DNA of 50,117 bases from assembly GCA_005843835.1 (NCBI GenBank), contig SZXZ01000108.1, positions 1 through 50,117 on the forward strand, given 5' to 3'. The number at the start of each line of letters is the position of its first letter. Position 1 is the stretch's first letter. A program made the translations under genes and the position numbers. This DNA comes from Chlorobium sp. GTDB lineage: Bacteria; Bacteroidota; Chlorobiia; Chlorobiales; Chlorobiaceae. The notes beneath the pieces were generated by a model. That model had not been told where the DNA came from. It made no database searches and saw nothing but the letters and a program-made list of their open reading frames with translations. Shown here in pieces: positions 1-9,068 of the stretch.

Positions 1-588
1 TGCACCAATGTAGCCCTGAGTAACGACAATGGTTCCAGCTTTGAGCAAAGGAGAGATAATTTTATGGACATTTTCCTCGCAGGTACCGTTTATTGGACGA
101 GCATACCCGAAATTATCATCGGTAATCATTACCGTTCGAACATCAATCCATTCAACATTATGCCCCTGATCCTTAATTGCTGCAGCAAACACCAGGGTAG
201 ACAGCAATTCTCCAAAGGAACAAAACATGTCCCTGGAGCGCTCAGTCAACTCGCCAACAATATCAACACCTTTAATAAGCATTTCAAGACGACTGGCGAG
301 AACATCAATCTTACCGGCAAGATCATTTCTTAATGTCTCACTTTTAACCAGTCCGTCAACCAACGCGATATGATGGTTTCGCACTTCGCCTGCGAGCACC
401 ATCGCCTCATCAAGATTACTGCGCCCGGCAGCATCAGCTATGTGTACAAGTTTATTGGTAATACCGCTGCATGCACTAAGTACCACTAATGGTACCGCTA
501 TCTTCTGTTGGCGAACAACTATCGAAATAGCCTGCTGCATAGCCTGGGCTGTTCCTACTGAAGTTCCACCGAATTTCATCACCGCCAT
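1..588 (-). CDS. lysC: Aspartate kinase, N-terminal part (cut by window edge)
   Basis: Phosphorylates L-aspartate, the first step to lysine, threonine, methionine and diaminopimelate. The reading frame starts at the ATG at 588 ([12 protein letters not shown]) and runs open for 196 codons to base 1, so the C-terminal half and any ACT domains lie outside. The KFGGTSV nucleotide-binding motif is at residues 5-11, followed by LSACSGITN near residue 38 and a FGELLSTL segment near residue 125. The order of motifs, ending in VTQGYIGA, fits the stand-alone LysC type better than ThrA, but a downstream homoserine dehydrogenase fusion cannot be excluded because the 3' end is missing. It is divergent from the NlpC/P60 gene, with a 109-bp gap holding a strong inverted repeat. 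Confidence 0.93.
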   Translation of the reverse strand, partial: MAVMKFGGTSVGTAQAMQQAISIVVRQQKIAVPLVVLSACSGITNKLVHIADAAGRSNLDEAMVLAGEVRNHHIALVDGLVKSETLRNDLAGKIDVLASRLEMLIKGVDIVGELTERSRDMFCSFGELLSTLVFAAAIKDQGHNVEWIDVRTVMITDDNFGYARPINGTCEENVHKIISPLLKAGTIVVTQGYIGA

Positions 589-651
589 AGTCTTAAGCCG
601 AAAATGTTACCTGTTATCTCACACTCTTAATATTTCCACTATATTCATGAA

Positions 652-680
652 TCCTGATAGCTTACACTAAGCTCTCAGGA
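652..680. promoter_or_regulatory. Strong inverted repeat between lysC and the NlpC/P60 gene
   Basis: TCCTGA (652-657) and AGCTTA (659-664) pair with TAAGCT (668-673) and TCAGGA (675-680): two 6-bp stems separated by one T/C mismatch around a 3-nt CAC loop. There is no T-tract on either side, so it does not look like a terminator. The right arm holds AGGA, the only Shine-Dalgarno-like sequence before the NlpC/P60 start. It could be a protein operator or a leader hairpin; function unknown. Confidence 0.5.
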
Positions 681-697
681 TGCTGAACAAATGACCA

Positions 698-1327
698 TTG
701 CCTCTCGTGAAACAAAAAGCCGGGTTAACAGCAATACTGCCAGAATGGATTAATTCTGGCAAAACAGCAGTAATTGTCTGCATTATTGCATCGATTCTAT
801 TCAGCTTTTCCGGTTGTCAAAGTTTCCGGACAGGCTCAGGATACAGTCTGGAGAGCAAATATAGTTTAAAAAAAAGAAAATCGTATATCTCCTGTATCCC
901 CGAAGGGGGTGGCCCTGTAATCACCAGACGGCTTCCTTTAAGAGTTTCCGGTCGATCGATGGAACAACTCCATGCATGCATCGAAGAATATCTTGGCACC
1001 AGATACCGACCGGGCGGCACAAACCCTGACGGATTCGATTGTTCAGGTTTTGTGCAGTTTCTCTATAAAAACAACTTTCGAATGCTGCTTCCTCGGACTT
1101 CAGGCGAACTTGCCTTACTTGGAAGTATGGTATTGAAAACACAGCTGCGTCCAGGGGATCTTGTTTTTTTCAGCAGGGATGGGAGCAGAATCGACCATGT
1201 AGGCATCTTTACCGGCGAAAACACTTTTGTCCATGCATCAACAAACGGTGTCAAGTTCAGCAATCTTTTTGAACAGTATTACTTTACACACTATGCTTTC
1301 GCATCACGACTGTTAACAACAGAATGA
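698..1327 (+). CDS. NlpC/P60-family cell-wall peptidase lipoprotein
   Basis: Predicted outer-membrane or periplasmic lipoprotein that cleaves peptidoglycan stem peptides (gamma-D-Glu-diaminopimelate bonds in characterised relatives). A hydrophobic stretch near residues 23-39 ends in a lipobox (FSGC, Cys40). The NlpC/P60 domain covers about residues 88-205, with the catalytic Cys115 in FDCSGF, His167 in IDHVG and His179 in FVHA, so the Cys/His/His triad is present. The start is uncertain: TTG at 698 is in frame, GTG at 707 is an alternative, and the ATG at 691 is out of frame and soon stops. A putative hairpin lies just upstream. The prmA gene follows after 100 bp with its own possible promoter. 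Confidence 0.85.
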   Translation: MPLVKQKAGLTAILPEWINSGKTAVIVCIIASILFSFSGCQSFRTGSGYSLESKYSLKKRKSYISCIPEGGGPVITRRLPLRVSGRSMEQLHACIEEYLGTRYRPGGTNPDGFDCSGFVQFLYKNNFRMLLPRTSGELALLGSMVLKTQLRPGDLVFFSRDGSRIDHVGIFTGENTFVHASTNGVKFSNLFEQYYFTHYAFASRLLTTE

Positions 1328-1384
1328 TGGTTCTCATCGCGGGCAGTGGCTGGATGATCTTCTTTGCGTGAGGAAAATCATATA

Positions 1385-1413
1385 TTGACGGTCAATAAAT
1401 TTTCCTTTAATAC
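1385..1413 (+). promoter_or_regulatory. Possible sigma70-type promoter for prmA
   Basis: TTGACG at 1385-1390 is followed by TTTAAT (1406-1411, 15-bp spacer) or TAATAC (1408-1413, 17-bp spacer). It sits 15-20 bp upstream of the prmA ATG at 1428. Neither hexamer pair is ideal, so this is a weak assignment. Confidence 0.35.
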
Positions 1414-1427
1414 GCCTAAGAGTCTTT

Positions 1428-2300
1428 ATGTCCCAACCCGGAACACAACATTATATTGAACTCTCCTTTGAAATTAATTCATCCCTTCATGAGCTCTATA
1501 TAGCCCTGTTGATAGGAGAGGGAATTGAATCTTTTCAGGAAGAGGACGACAAACTTATGGCCTACCTGCCAGAAACAGAATGGACCAAAGAGAGAATGGA
1601 GGCAATTGGCTCCCTGCTTATGGAACGGTTTGGAACCATTCCCCCTTATACGGCAACTGTAATGGCTGACAGAAACTGGAATGCCGAATGGGAAGCAAAT
1701 CTCCAGCCTATTGAAATATCCGATCGCCTTCTGATTGTCCAGAAAAACAAGGAGATCACCTCGAAACCGGGCCAGATTGTTATCGAAATAAATCCTAAAA
1801 TGTCTTTTGGTACTGGCTATCATGCTACGACACGCCTGATGCTGCGTCAAATGGAAGCGCTAGACCTGATTGATAAAAAAATTATTGACATAGGCACCGG
1901 CACCGGAGTTCTTGCCATTGCAGCACGAAAACTTGGCAACAATCGATCAATCCTCGCGTTCGACAATAACTCCTGGTCTGTGGAAAACGCTATCGAAAAC
2001 ATTAAGGATAACGATGCAGAGGATATCACTATCAAGCTTCTTGATGCAGAAGAAGACCTTGTTTTAAATCTGAAAGAGGGTTACGATCTGATCCTTGCCA
2101 ACATCAATAAAAACGTGATCGACCGAATCCTTCCTGTTATCAGGAAACATACACCTATGGCACCGGTTCTCCTCTCCGGTATCCTGGTATACGATGAACC
2201 CTGGCTGAAAAAGCTCTTGAAACGACTCAACTACGAGATTGTTAATACTATTTATGAGGATGAATGGCTCTCCAGCTTTATCCGACCATATCCTCATTAA
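1428..2300 (+). CDS. prmA: Ribosomal protein L11 methyltransferase
   Basis: SAM-dependent trimethylation of ribosomal protein L11. The 290-residue protein has the usual length and layout: an N-terminal L11-recognition domain (about residues 1-100), then a class I methyltransferase fold. Visible motifs are NPKMSFGTGYHATT near residue 122, the SAM-binding IDIGTGTGVLAIAA near residue 153 and LILANI near residue 223, all characteristic of PrmA. The start is the first ATG after a short purine stretch (AAGAG). The Ppx/GppA gene follows after 22 bp, so the two are probably cotranscribed. Confidence 0.93.
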   Translation: MSQPGTQHYIELSFEINSSLHELYIALLIGEGIESFQEEDDKLMAYLPETEWTKERMEAIGSLLMERFGTIPPYTATVMADRNWNAEWEANLQPIEISDRLLIVQKNKEITSKPGQIVIEINPKMSFGTGYHATTRLMLRQMEALDLIDKKIIDIGTGTGVLAIAARKLGNNRSILAFDNNSWSVENAIENIKDNDAEDITIKLLDAEEDLVLNLKEGYDLILANINKNVIDRILPVIRKHTPMAPVLLSGILVYDEPWLKKLLKRLNYEIVNTIYEDEWLSSFIRPYPH

Positions 2301-2322
2301 CTTTTCTGATATTGAAGAGACT

Positions 2323-3246
2323 ATGGAACGCATTTCATGCATAGATATCGGTACGAACACTGCACTCCTGCTGATCGCCGACCTTGAACCGGAAAGCGGG
2401 ACAATTCTGCCGGTTTTCCACAAACAGACAATCGTAAGACTCGGCAAAAATGTAGATGCAGAAAAAGTTATTGACAGCGATGCATTAAAGAGGCTCATGA
2501 ACAGCATGGCTGATTATCTCCGGATCAGCAAAGAGCATGGCGCAGAAACCATTATTGCTGCAGGAACAAGTGCCCTGAGAGATGCTGAAAATCGCCAGGA
2601 AGTACTTGAGATGGTCGCTGATAAAACTGGAATTATAATTCAGTGTATTTCTGGCCAGGAAGAGGCTGAACTAACTTTTTTCGGTGCTATCGCCGGCATG
2701 GGCAATATTCCGAACCCCTTCACGGTAATAGATATCGGTGGTGGAAGTACCGAAATATCCATGGGATCGACACAAGCTATAACTGAAAGTGTGAGCCTCG
2801 ATATAGGTTCTGTAAGATTGACTGAACGTTTTTTTTCAACACTGCCACCTTCTCTACAAGAGTTTGAGGCTGCCAAAGCAAACATCAACAAAATTTTCAC
2901 ATCAAGCATTCTTCCATTTTTTTCAGCAAGAAAAAATGTATACGGTGTTGCAGGTACCCTGACAACTATTGCCCAATTCACGATGGGATTGAAACATTTC
3001 GATCCCATAAAAGTTCATAACTTTCCTTTAAGCTATAACAACGTTCATGCATTTCTTGAAAAGCTTAAGATGTCATCTCTAGAGGATATAATAAGCCTTG
3101 GCATACCCGATGGACGTGCCGATGTGATAACGATGGGAACGCTTATCCTGCACCAGTTTATGCGGCTGCTCGGGATAGAGGAAATCAGAGTCAGTATCCA
3201 GGGTCTGCGTTTCGGTCTTGCTCAAAAAGAACTTCAGCGACTGTAG
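2323..3246 (+). CDS. Ppx/GppA-family phosphatase
   Basis: Member of the exopolyphosphatase/guanosine pentaphosphate phosphohydrolase family (ASKHA fold). From the ATG at 2323 it is 307 residues, the short single-module form without the C-terminal HD-like domain of E. coli Ppx/GppA. Motifs: DIGTNTALLL near residue 7 (phosphate 1), AAGTSALRDA near residue 81, GQEEAELTF near residue 115, and VIDIGGGSTE near residue 137 (phosphate 2). An upstream in-frame ATG at 2239 lies inside prmA and is rejected. The 3' end overlaps the convergent methyltransferase gene by 56 bp. Whether polyphosphate or pppGpp is the true substrate cannot be told from sequence. Confidence 0.88.
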   Translation: MERISCIDIGTNTALLLIADLEPESGTILPVFHKQTIVRLGKNVDAEKVIDSDALKRLMNSMADYLRISKEHGAETIIAAGTSALRDAENRQEVLEMVADKTGIIIQCISGQEEAELTFFGAIAGMGNIPNPFTVIDIGGGSTEISMGSTQAITESVSLDIGSVRLTERFFSTLPPSLQEFEAAKANINKIFTSSILPFFSARKNVYGVAGTLTTIAQFTMGLKHFDPIKVHNFPLSYNNVHAFLEKLKMSSLEDIISLGIPDGRADVITMGTLILHQFMRLLGIEEIRVSIQGLRFGLAQKELQRL

Positions 3247-4447
3247 GAATAAACCTGTGACAGAAAACTACGACAGGACGCGCCATAAAATCTCTGGTAA
3301 AAAAAAGAAATACCTGGTCGCTCTCCTGCAATCGGTATTTTTTTCGCAGCTCTTCAGGCGACAGCGGAAAGTCACGGCGCTGTATGCTTGCCCCTTCAAT
3401 TTTATGGCGTTCGAGAAATGTTCTGAACGTTTTGGGCTTATACAGAGTGCAATCGATCTTACGGAACATCCTTCCAGGAAAAAGATTGAGCTCCCTTTCT
3501 GATGTCAGATAGTCAACTGTTTTATTCACGAACTCAAGACCGTTAATTGCTGCAAGCCGGGCAGTGAGCTTTGCCTTTATAATTGCCGGATCCGGCTCGT
3601 AGAAATATGCTTTCACAAAAGAAGCAATATTTTTTTCGTCGTCACCATTACCCACGACTTCTGTTACAGCATCTGTCGCAGAAGAAAGGCATACTGCCTT
3701 GAGTGAAACATTGCTCTGAAGACAGTTCCGATCAAGCAACAATAATATTTCCTTGCACTCACGGTCAAATGAGACAACGATAACTGAGTAAAGGGCGGGC
3801 AATAACTTGTTTAGGCCACTGAGCTCAAGTGCTGGAGAAGCCTTGATACAAACTCGTTCAGACTTGCATAGAAGAATATCATGAAAAGCGACAACATCCG
3901 GGCTTGCAGCTTCAAGCCCGATAGATCTTTTGCCTTGTTCACGGCGAGCAGGGTCGACATATATCCAGTCGAAATAATCATCAGGATACGATGCAAGAAC
4001 ACCAATACTGTCGCTGTTTATTATCTGAACATTTGATATGCCGCCTTGTTTCAAATTATGCTCAAAAAGATTACACAACAGTGAATCACGCTCACAATAA
4101 ACCACCTCACGAAAAGTCCTTGCAAGAAACATGGTGTCAATACCCAGTCCGCCGCTTAAATCGATAACTCTCTTGCCTCGCATCACAGAGGACTTATATG
4201 CTGCTGTTCGCTCTCCAGAGGCCTGTTCAAGTGCCAGAGGTGTATAGAGAAGATTGTTCCTCGAAATATGCGGTAATTTTTTTGCGGCTTTTCGCCTGCA
4301 GGCAATCTGTTCGGCTATCGCTCTCACAGGTAAGCCCTCATTGCCATAAAACTTCATGGCAAATGCGACAGGATCATCAGCGGAGTGGAGATCAATAAAC
4401 GATTGAACCTCCGGCTCAAGGATTCTCAGCAGTTCTTCAAGGATCAT
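3191..4447 (-). CDS. Class I SAM-dependent methyltransferase with THUMP-like C-terminal domain
   Basis: 418-residue putative methyltransferase. The Rossmann core has motif I (DLSGGLGIDTMFLA, about residues 96-109), an acidic loop (CERD), and a DPARR motif near residue 167 (IYVDPARREQGK). The C-terminal part (RRDFPLSPEEL and following) matches the layout of THUMP-like methyltransferases common in Bacteroidota and Chlorobiota. The substrate is unknown; related proteins are presumed RNA modifiers. It lies 62 bp downstream of the acyl-CoA ligase on the same strand, and its 3' end overlaps the convergent Ppx/GppA gene by 56 bp, leaving no room for a terminator between them. Confidence 0.8.
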   Translation of the reverse strand: MILEELLRILEPEVQSFIDLHSADDPVAFAMKFYGNEGLPVRAIAEQIACRRKAAKKLPHISRNNLLYTPLALEQASGERTAAYKSSVMRGKRVIDLSGGLGIDTMFLARTFREVVYCERDSLLCNLFEHNLKQGGISNVQIINSDSIGVLASYPDDYFDWIYVDPARREQGKRSIGLEAASPDVVAFHDILLCKSERVCIKASPALELSGLNKLLPALYSVIVVSFDRECKEILLLLDRNCLQSNVSLKAVCLSSATDAVTEVVGNGDDEKNIASFVKAYFYEPDPAIIKAKLTARLAAINGLEFVNKTVDYLTSERELNLFPGRMFRKIDCTLYKPKTFRTFLERHKIEGASIQRRDFPLSPEELRKKYRLQESDQVFLFFTRDFMARPVVVFCHRFIPTVAEVLFEQDRNADPGY

Positions 4448-4509
4448 TGAACAGTGTTGGGTCGTTAACCTTTTTCATGTATGTTCCCTGCCTGTACCGA
4501 TAATGCGTT

Positions 4510-6198
4510 TTATCCTTCTGATTGGCAATGCGCTTCAATAAGTTTTCTGCGCAGTACCTTACCAATAGTAGATTTGGGAAGTGCTGAAGTAAATTCAACA
4601 TGTTTAGGAATTTTGTATGCTGCAAGGTCCTGACGACAGTGATCTCGAAGTTCTTCAACAGTGAGCTGATGCCCTTGACGAAGAACGATCCATGCTTTTA
4701 CAGCTTCACCCTGATAGGGATCAGGAACGCCGGCAACGCCAACCTCAAGAACTGAGGGATGAAAAGCTATAACCTCTTCTACATCACGTGGCCATACCTG
4801 AAAACCGCCGGGCTTGATGACGTCTTTTTTACGATCAACAATAAAAAGGTAGCCGTCTTCATCAAGATAGCCGAGATCGCCGGTAAAAAGCCAGCCTTCA
4901 CGAAGGACAAGAGCTGTCTCCATCGGGTTTTGCCAGTATTCTTTCATAATCTGGGGAGCACGCATAATTATTTCACCAACTTCAAGCGAATCAAGAACTT
5001 CAAGCCCATTCTCCTGCTCAACAATTCTTATTTCAACATCCGGAACAGGAATCCCAACCGATCCATGCTTATAGGTACCTAATATTGGTGTAAAAACAGA
5101 TGCGAGAGCAGATTCGGTAAGACTGTAAGCATCAATAATCCTGCCTCCGGTAAGATCTTCAAAACGTTTTTTTGTTTCAAGCATCAGGGGAGCCGCACCG
5201 GATACACTAAGCTTTAGTGATTTCAGAATTGAACTGTCACGCTTCACTTTTGGGTGGTTAATAAGTGCGGTGAACAAGGTCGGAACACCAGGCAGAACAG
5301 CCGGTTTAAGGGTTTTAATAGTATGAAGCAGATCGTCAAGATCACGAGGGTTAGGCACTAGAGCAAGTGGGTATCGCTCAATCAAAGCTGCAGTCATAAT
5401 GCCAACCTGAGCATAAACATGAAAGAGTGGCATATTGAGAAGAATAACATCTTTTCCCTTCTCAAGAATGACGCTGAACCAGCTTGCTATCTGCATTCCT
5501 GTAATCACCAGTCCCTGATGAGTAATAACAACACATTTAGGGTTACCGGTAGTACCGCCTGAAAAAAGAAAAATTGCAGGATCGTCATGCAAAATGGGCA
5601 CTGGTATAAAATTTCCACCGGAATGAGCTGCAAGGAGGTCGGGTAACCAATGATCCCCTTTACGGAGTGTTACCCTGTGTCCATCCTTTTTTTCTTTAAA
5701 TACCGTAAATAGAATATTGTTAAGTGGGGAAAGATACTCCTTGATATTTGTGGCAATTACCCTTTTCAGGCGTGAATCCGGTTGAACTGCTTTTATTTTT
5801 TCATAAAAAGAAGTCAAGACAATAACAGTTTCCGCCCCGCACTCGTTAAGGGCGTGCTCCAACTCGTTAATGGTATAAAGTGGATTCATTGGAACTGCAA
5901 TAGCTCCCGCTTTCCATATGCCAAATTCGCTGATAAGCATCTGCGGTGAGTTTGGCATAATAAGGGCGACACGGTCACCTTTGCCAATACCTAGCGAGAG
6001 AAGTGCTGTGGCTAGCGCATTGCTTTGTTGTTCAAGCTCAATGTATGATAGAGATGCACCCTTAAAAAACATAGCCGGGTCCTTTGGACACTCCTCTACG
6101 GTCTTGCGTACAAAATCAATCAGTGTGCTTTTCGGATAAGGCTTCAGTGTAGGGGGAACCCCTTTGTCGTAATGGCTGATCCAGGGTTTTGCTATCAT
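4510..6198 (-). CDS. Long-chain fatty-acid CoA ligase (FadD-like)
   Basis: ANL-superfamily adenylating enzyme expected to activate a fatty acid to acyl-AMP and then acyl-CoA. From the ATG at 6198 it has 562 residues, the usual length. An in-frame TTG at 6225 would add nine residues but has no better ribosome site. The AMP-binding P-loop reads FLFSGGTTGNPK, a variant with SGGTTG in place of the more common TSGTTG. Later motifs are present: DAYSLTES, LFTGDLGYLDEDGY, VDRKKDVIKPGG and a C-terminal KSTIGKVLRRKL with the catalytic Lys. It follows bioA by 76 bp on the same strand. Membership in the biotin operon is an inference from spacing. Confidence 0.85.
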   Translation of the reverse strand: MIAKPWISHYDKGVPPTLKPYPKSTLIDFVRKTVEECPKDPAMFFKGASLSYIELEQQSNALATALLSLGIGKGDRVALIMPNSPQMLISEFGIWKAGAIAVPMNPLYTINELEHALNECGAETVIVLTSFYEKIKAVQPDSRLKRVIATNIKEYLSPLNNILFTVFKEKKDGHRVTLRKGDHWLPDLLAAHSGGNFIPVPILHDDPAIFLFSGGTTGNPKCVVITHQGLVITGMQIASWFSVILEKGKDVILLNMPLFHVYAQVGIMTAALIERYPLALVPNPRDLDDLLHTIKTLKPAVLPGVPTLFTALINHPKVKRDSSILKSLKLSVSGAAPLMLETKKRFEDLTGGRIIDAYSLTESALASVFTPILGTYKHGSVGIPVPDVEIRIVEQENGLEVLDSLEVGEIIMRAPQIMKEYWQNPMETALVLREGWLFTGDLGYLDEDGYLFIVDRKKDVIKPGGFQVWPRDVEEVIAFHPSVLEVGVAGVPDPYQGEAVKAWIVLRQGHQLTVEELRDHCRQDLAAYKIPKHVEFTSALPKSTIGKVLRRKLIEAHCQSEG

Positions 6199-6274
6199 GG
6201 TAATGATGGACTGATGAACAAACAAATCTTAGTTAACTGGATATAGTACATTCAAATTTCCTTTGAAACAAAAA

Positions 6275-7582
6275 CTACAACATCATGGTGACAACATCGC
6301 AGACTGCAGCAGTCAATAGCCTGAGTTCTTCGTCAAGCATTATAAACGGAGGCATAAGGTAGACAAGACAACCGAAGGGACGAACCCAGACTCCTTTATC
6401 AACTAATTTTTTCTGGACTGCAACCATATCTACGGGACTTTTCAGCTCTACAACCCCTATCGCGCCAAGCACCCGGACATCCTTGACATTATCTAAAGCT
6501 TTGCAAGGTTCCAGGCCTTTTTGGAGGCCTTTTTCAAGGCGGAGCACTGATGACTGCCAATCAAAACTTTCAAGCAGACTGATACTTGCTGTTGCAACGG
6601 CGCATGCAAGAGGATTTGCCATAAAGGTCGGCCCATGCATGAAAAGGCCTGGATTGCCGGAACATATTGCATCCGCAACATTATCTGTAGCAAGTGTTGC
6701 CGCTAGAGTCATATAACCACCCGTCAACGCTTTGCCGACACACATGATATCAGGCACAATACCTGCATGCTCCAGCGCAAACATTTTTCCTGTCCTCCCA
6801 AACCCTGTGGCTATTTCATCAAAAATCAAGAGCACATCATAGCACTTGCACAACTCCCTGAGGTGAACAAGATAATGCGGAGAATAAAACCGCATACCAC
6901 CTGCACCCTGAACAACCGGTTCAATTATCACGGCAGCTGTCTCCATATGGTGACGCTCAAGAAGCAGACGAATATCTGCAAGATCTTCAGCTATGCATGG
7001 CTCATGAAACCTGCACGACGGTGCTTCGGCAAATAGCTGCGTCTGTATTGTGCCATTGAACAATGTGTGCATACCCGTTACAGGATCACTGACCGACATG
7101 GCGGCAAAGGTATCACCGTGATAGCCTGACCGTACGGTCAGCATCCGGTTTTTTTCAGTTTTTCCTAAAGCAGCCCAATACTGAATGGCCATTTTAATGG
7201 CAACTTCTACAGCAACTGATCCTGAATCACTGAAAAAAACTTTCTGAAGAGGTTCCGGGGTTAATGAAACAAGTTGTTTCGCAAGTGTGACTGCTGGTTC
7301 ATGAGTAAGACCGCCAAACATTATATGGCTCATTTGCTGCAGTTGAGAGACAATCGCCTTGTTAAGTACAGGGTGATTGTAACCGTGAATCGTGGCCCAC
7401 CATGAAGACATGCCGTCTATCAGTACTCGACCATCCTCCAGTTCAATAAAAACACCGTAGGCACGACACACAGGATAGACGGGCACAGGATTGGTTACCG
7501 AAGTGTATGGGTGCCATATATGAGTATGGTCAAAATCAAGATCTATGTGATGGGGCCTCGTGAGCATAGCTTTTGAAGTCAT
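6275..7582 (-). CDS. bioA: Adenosylmethionine-8-amino-7-oxononanoate aminotransferase
   Basis: PLP enzyme that converts 8-amino-7-oxononanoate (KAPA) to 7,8-diaminononanoate, using SAM as amino donor. 435 residues, typical for BioA. Visible: WHPYTS near residue 23, GMSSWWATIHGYNHP near residue 57, SGYHGDT near residue 152, the PLP-contacting Asp255 in IFDEIATGFGRTG, and Lys284 in VGKALTGGY as the Schiff-base Lys. The WHPYTS and SSWW segments are diagnostic of BioA against other class III aminotransferases. The start could be the ATG at 7582 or the one at 7567. It lies 26 bp after bioD in the biotin operon. Confidence 0.95.
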   Translation of the reverse strand: MTSKAMLTRPHHIDLDFDHTHIWHPYTSVTNPVPVYPVCRAYGVFIELEDGRVLIDGMSSWWATIHGYNHPVLNKAIVSQLQQMSHIMFGGLTHEPAVTLAKQLVSLTPEPLQKVFFSDSGSVAVEVAIKMAIQYWAALGKTEKNRMLTVRSGYHGDTFAAMSVSDPVTGMHTLFNGTIQTQLFAEAPSCRFHEPCIAEDLADIRLLLERHHMETAAVIIEPVVQGAGGMRFYSPHYLVHLRELCKCYDVLLIFDEIATGFGRTGKMFALEHAGIVPDIMCVGKALTGGYMTLAATLATDNVADAICSGNPGLFMHGPTFMANPLACAVATASISLLESFDWQSSVLRLEKGLQKGLEPCKALDNVKDVRVLGAIGVVELKSPVDMVAVQKKLVDKGVWVRPFGCLVYLMPPFIMLDEELRLLTAAVCDVVTMML

Positions 7583-7608
7583 ACATAATATGTTAGACGC
7601 AAATATTC

Positions 7609-8283
7609 TTAAAAACGAAGACGATGAAGAGCTCCCTCTTCGAGCATGCCCTCCGTCAAATCTATCACGGGTGCCGCAGAACCAACTTTATTCAGGTAGC
7701 GAAAAATAATCTCGCGAGTATCGTCGGTTATCATTTTTTCAGAGTTCAAAAAACAGTTGTAAATAATCCCCCTGATAACAATTCCCCGTCTCACACAGGC
7801 ATCAATAGAGAGCAGGGTATGGTTGATACTGCCAAGTCGTGGACTGGTTACCAGAATAAGCTCGTACCCGGCATCACGTATATAATCAGCAAAAAGAAGA
7901 TCTTTGGTTAGAGGTACCAGCAAACCTCCAACCCCTTCAAGAAGGATCAGCTCATAGTGCTTCTGCAAGGCAAAAGTTGCTCTGCGAATGTGGAGTATAT
8001 CAATCTCTACCCCTGCAATGCTTGCTGCCAGGTGAGGTGACGCTGGATAGGGAAAAACATATGGAGCAGTAAACCCCTTCCTGTCGACATCCTGCAATTC
8101 AATACCCATGAGACGGCGGTGTTCAAGAACATCTTCGGGCACACCTTCACACCCTGTCTGGACTATTTTCTGGGTAATAATTGTTTTCCCCTGAAGAAGC
8201 AGTGCCTTGCCGAGCATTCCCGTCACAAAGGTTTTCCCGATTCCGGTATCTATACCGGAAATAGCTATTACTGAACCTTTCAT
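7609..8283 (-). CDS. bioD: Dethiobiotin synthetase
   Basis: ATP-dependent carboxylation and ring closure of 7,8-diaminononanoate to dethiobiotin. The start is set at the ATG at 8283 (MKGSVIAISGIDTGIGKT), whose ATGA overlaps the bioC stop, a typical coupled junction; the longer frame to 8346 lies inside bioC. 224 residues. Motifs: P-loop GIDTGIGKT near residue 10, KIVQTGCEG near residue 39 (the usual K-P-x-x-T/S-G region has I in place of P), and LLEGVGGLLVPL near residue 113. Placed between bioC and bioA in the same operon. Confidence 0.94.
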   Translation of the reverse strand: MKGSVIAISGIDTGIGKTFVTGMLGKALLLQGKTIITQKIVQTGCEGVPEDVLEHRRLMGIELQDVDRKGFTAPYVFPYPASPHLAASIAGVEIDILHIRRATFALQKHYELILLEGVGGLLVPLTKDLLFADYIRDAGYELILVTSPRLGSINHTLLSIDACVRRGIVIRGIIYNCFLNSEKMITDDTREIIFRYLNKVGSAAPVIDLTEGMLEEGALHRLRF

Positions 8284-9068
8284 ATCAGCTTCTTTTTCAG
8301 ACAGCAGTACACTGGATGATAGGTAAGGGATACACCGTTTTCGCATGAGTATAATCGCCTGTACTCAGCAATAAAATGCTGATATCGGCTTTTAGTCCAG
8401 GACTGGCGAAGAAGACCGTTAACTCCTGTGTTTCGAATATGATGGAGTACAGCCTCTGGTGTGCTGAACTCTATCAGTTCTTTCTCTTCCCTGCAGGTAA
8501 GGATATCAAAATATCGACCAGCAAGAATTTCGAGTTCCCCGGTAGAATGATAACTTAATCCAACATCCTCAATACTCGAGATTTCCTGCATATTTGAGGT
8601 ACTGAAGGTACTAAAAGCGAATATGCCTCCAGGCCTGAGATGATCGTACATCTTACTGAAAAAATCATCAAGGTCATCAAGCCATTGCAACGTTGCATTT
8701 GAAGCCACAAGATCGAGCGCTGAAGGCAAAAAATCATAACACTCAATATCTCCTGATATAAAATGAAAATCATCAACCGGAAAGCGGTCCAGGACTTGAC
8801 GAAGACAGAGACTGCTTTCTTCAACAAGATCGTTTGCATAATAGGCCCTGACAGAATAGCGAGACAGTAGCTCAGCCATAAGTGCCCCCGAACCTGATCC
8901 TACCTCTAACACGCGCTCAAATGATGCGCCAGGTACCTCAAAGCTGATCATTTCCAAAAGCGTCCTGGCCATTCTTTTCTGAACAAAAGCATTGTCGCCG
9001 TAGCTTTGGAGGGTTTTAGAGAACCTTTCTCGCACGAGCTCCTTGTCTATTTTTATTTTTTGAAGCAT
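8280..9068 (-). CDS. bioC: Malonyl-ACP O-methyltransferase
   Basis: SAM-dependent methyltransferase that esterifies malonyl-ACP so fatty-acid synthase can build the pimeloyl chain. The start is chosen at the ATG at 9068 (MLQKIKIDKELVRERF) because a near-perfect Shine-Dalgarno AGGAGGTGAT precedes it; upstream in-frame codons lie in bioG. 262 residues. Motifs: RERFSKTLQSYGDNAFVQ near residue 13 (BioC-typical N-terminus), SAM-binding VLEVGSGSG near residue 51, and SNATLQWL near residue 118. The gene overlaps the bioG stop by 16 bp and the bioD start by 4 bp, so the three are translationally coupled. Confidence 0.94.
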   Translation of the reverse strand: MLQKIKIDKELVRERFSKTLQSYGDNAFVQKRMARTLLEMISFEVPGASFERVLEVGSGSGALMAELLSRYSVRAYYANDLVEESSLCLRQVLDRFPVDDFHFISGDIECYDFLPSALDLVASNATLQWLDDLDDFFSKMYDHLRPGGIFAFSTFSTSNMQEISSIEDVGLSYHSTGELEILAGRYFDILTCREEKELIEFSTPEAVLHHIRNTGVNGLLRQSWTKSRYQHFIAEYRRLYSCENGVSLTYHPVYCCLKKKLI

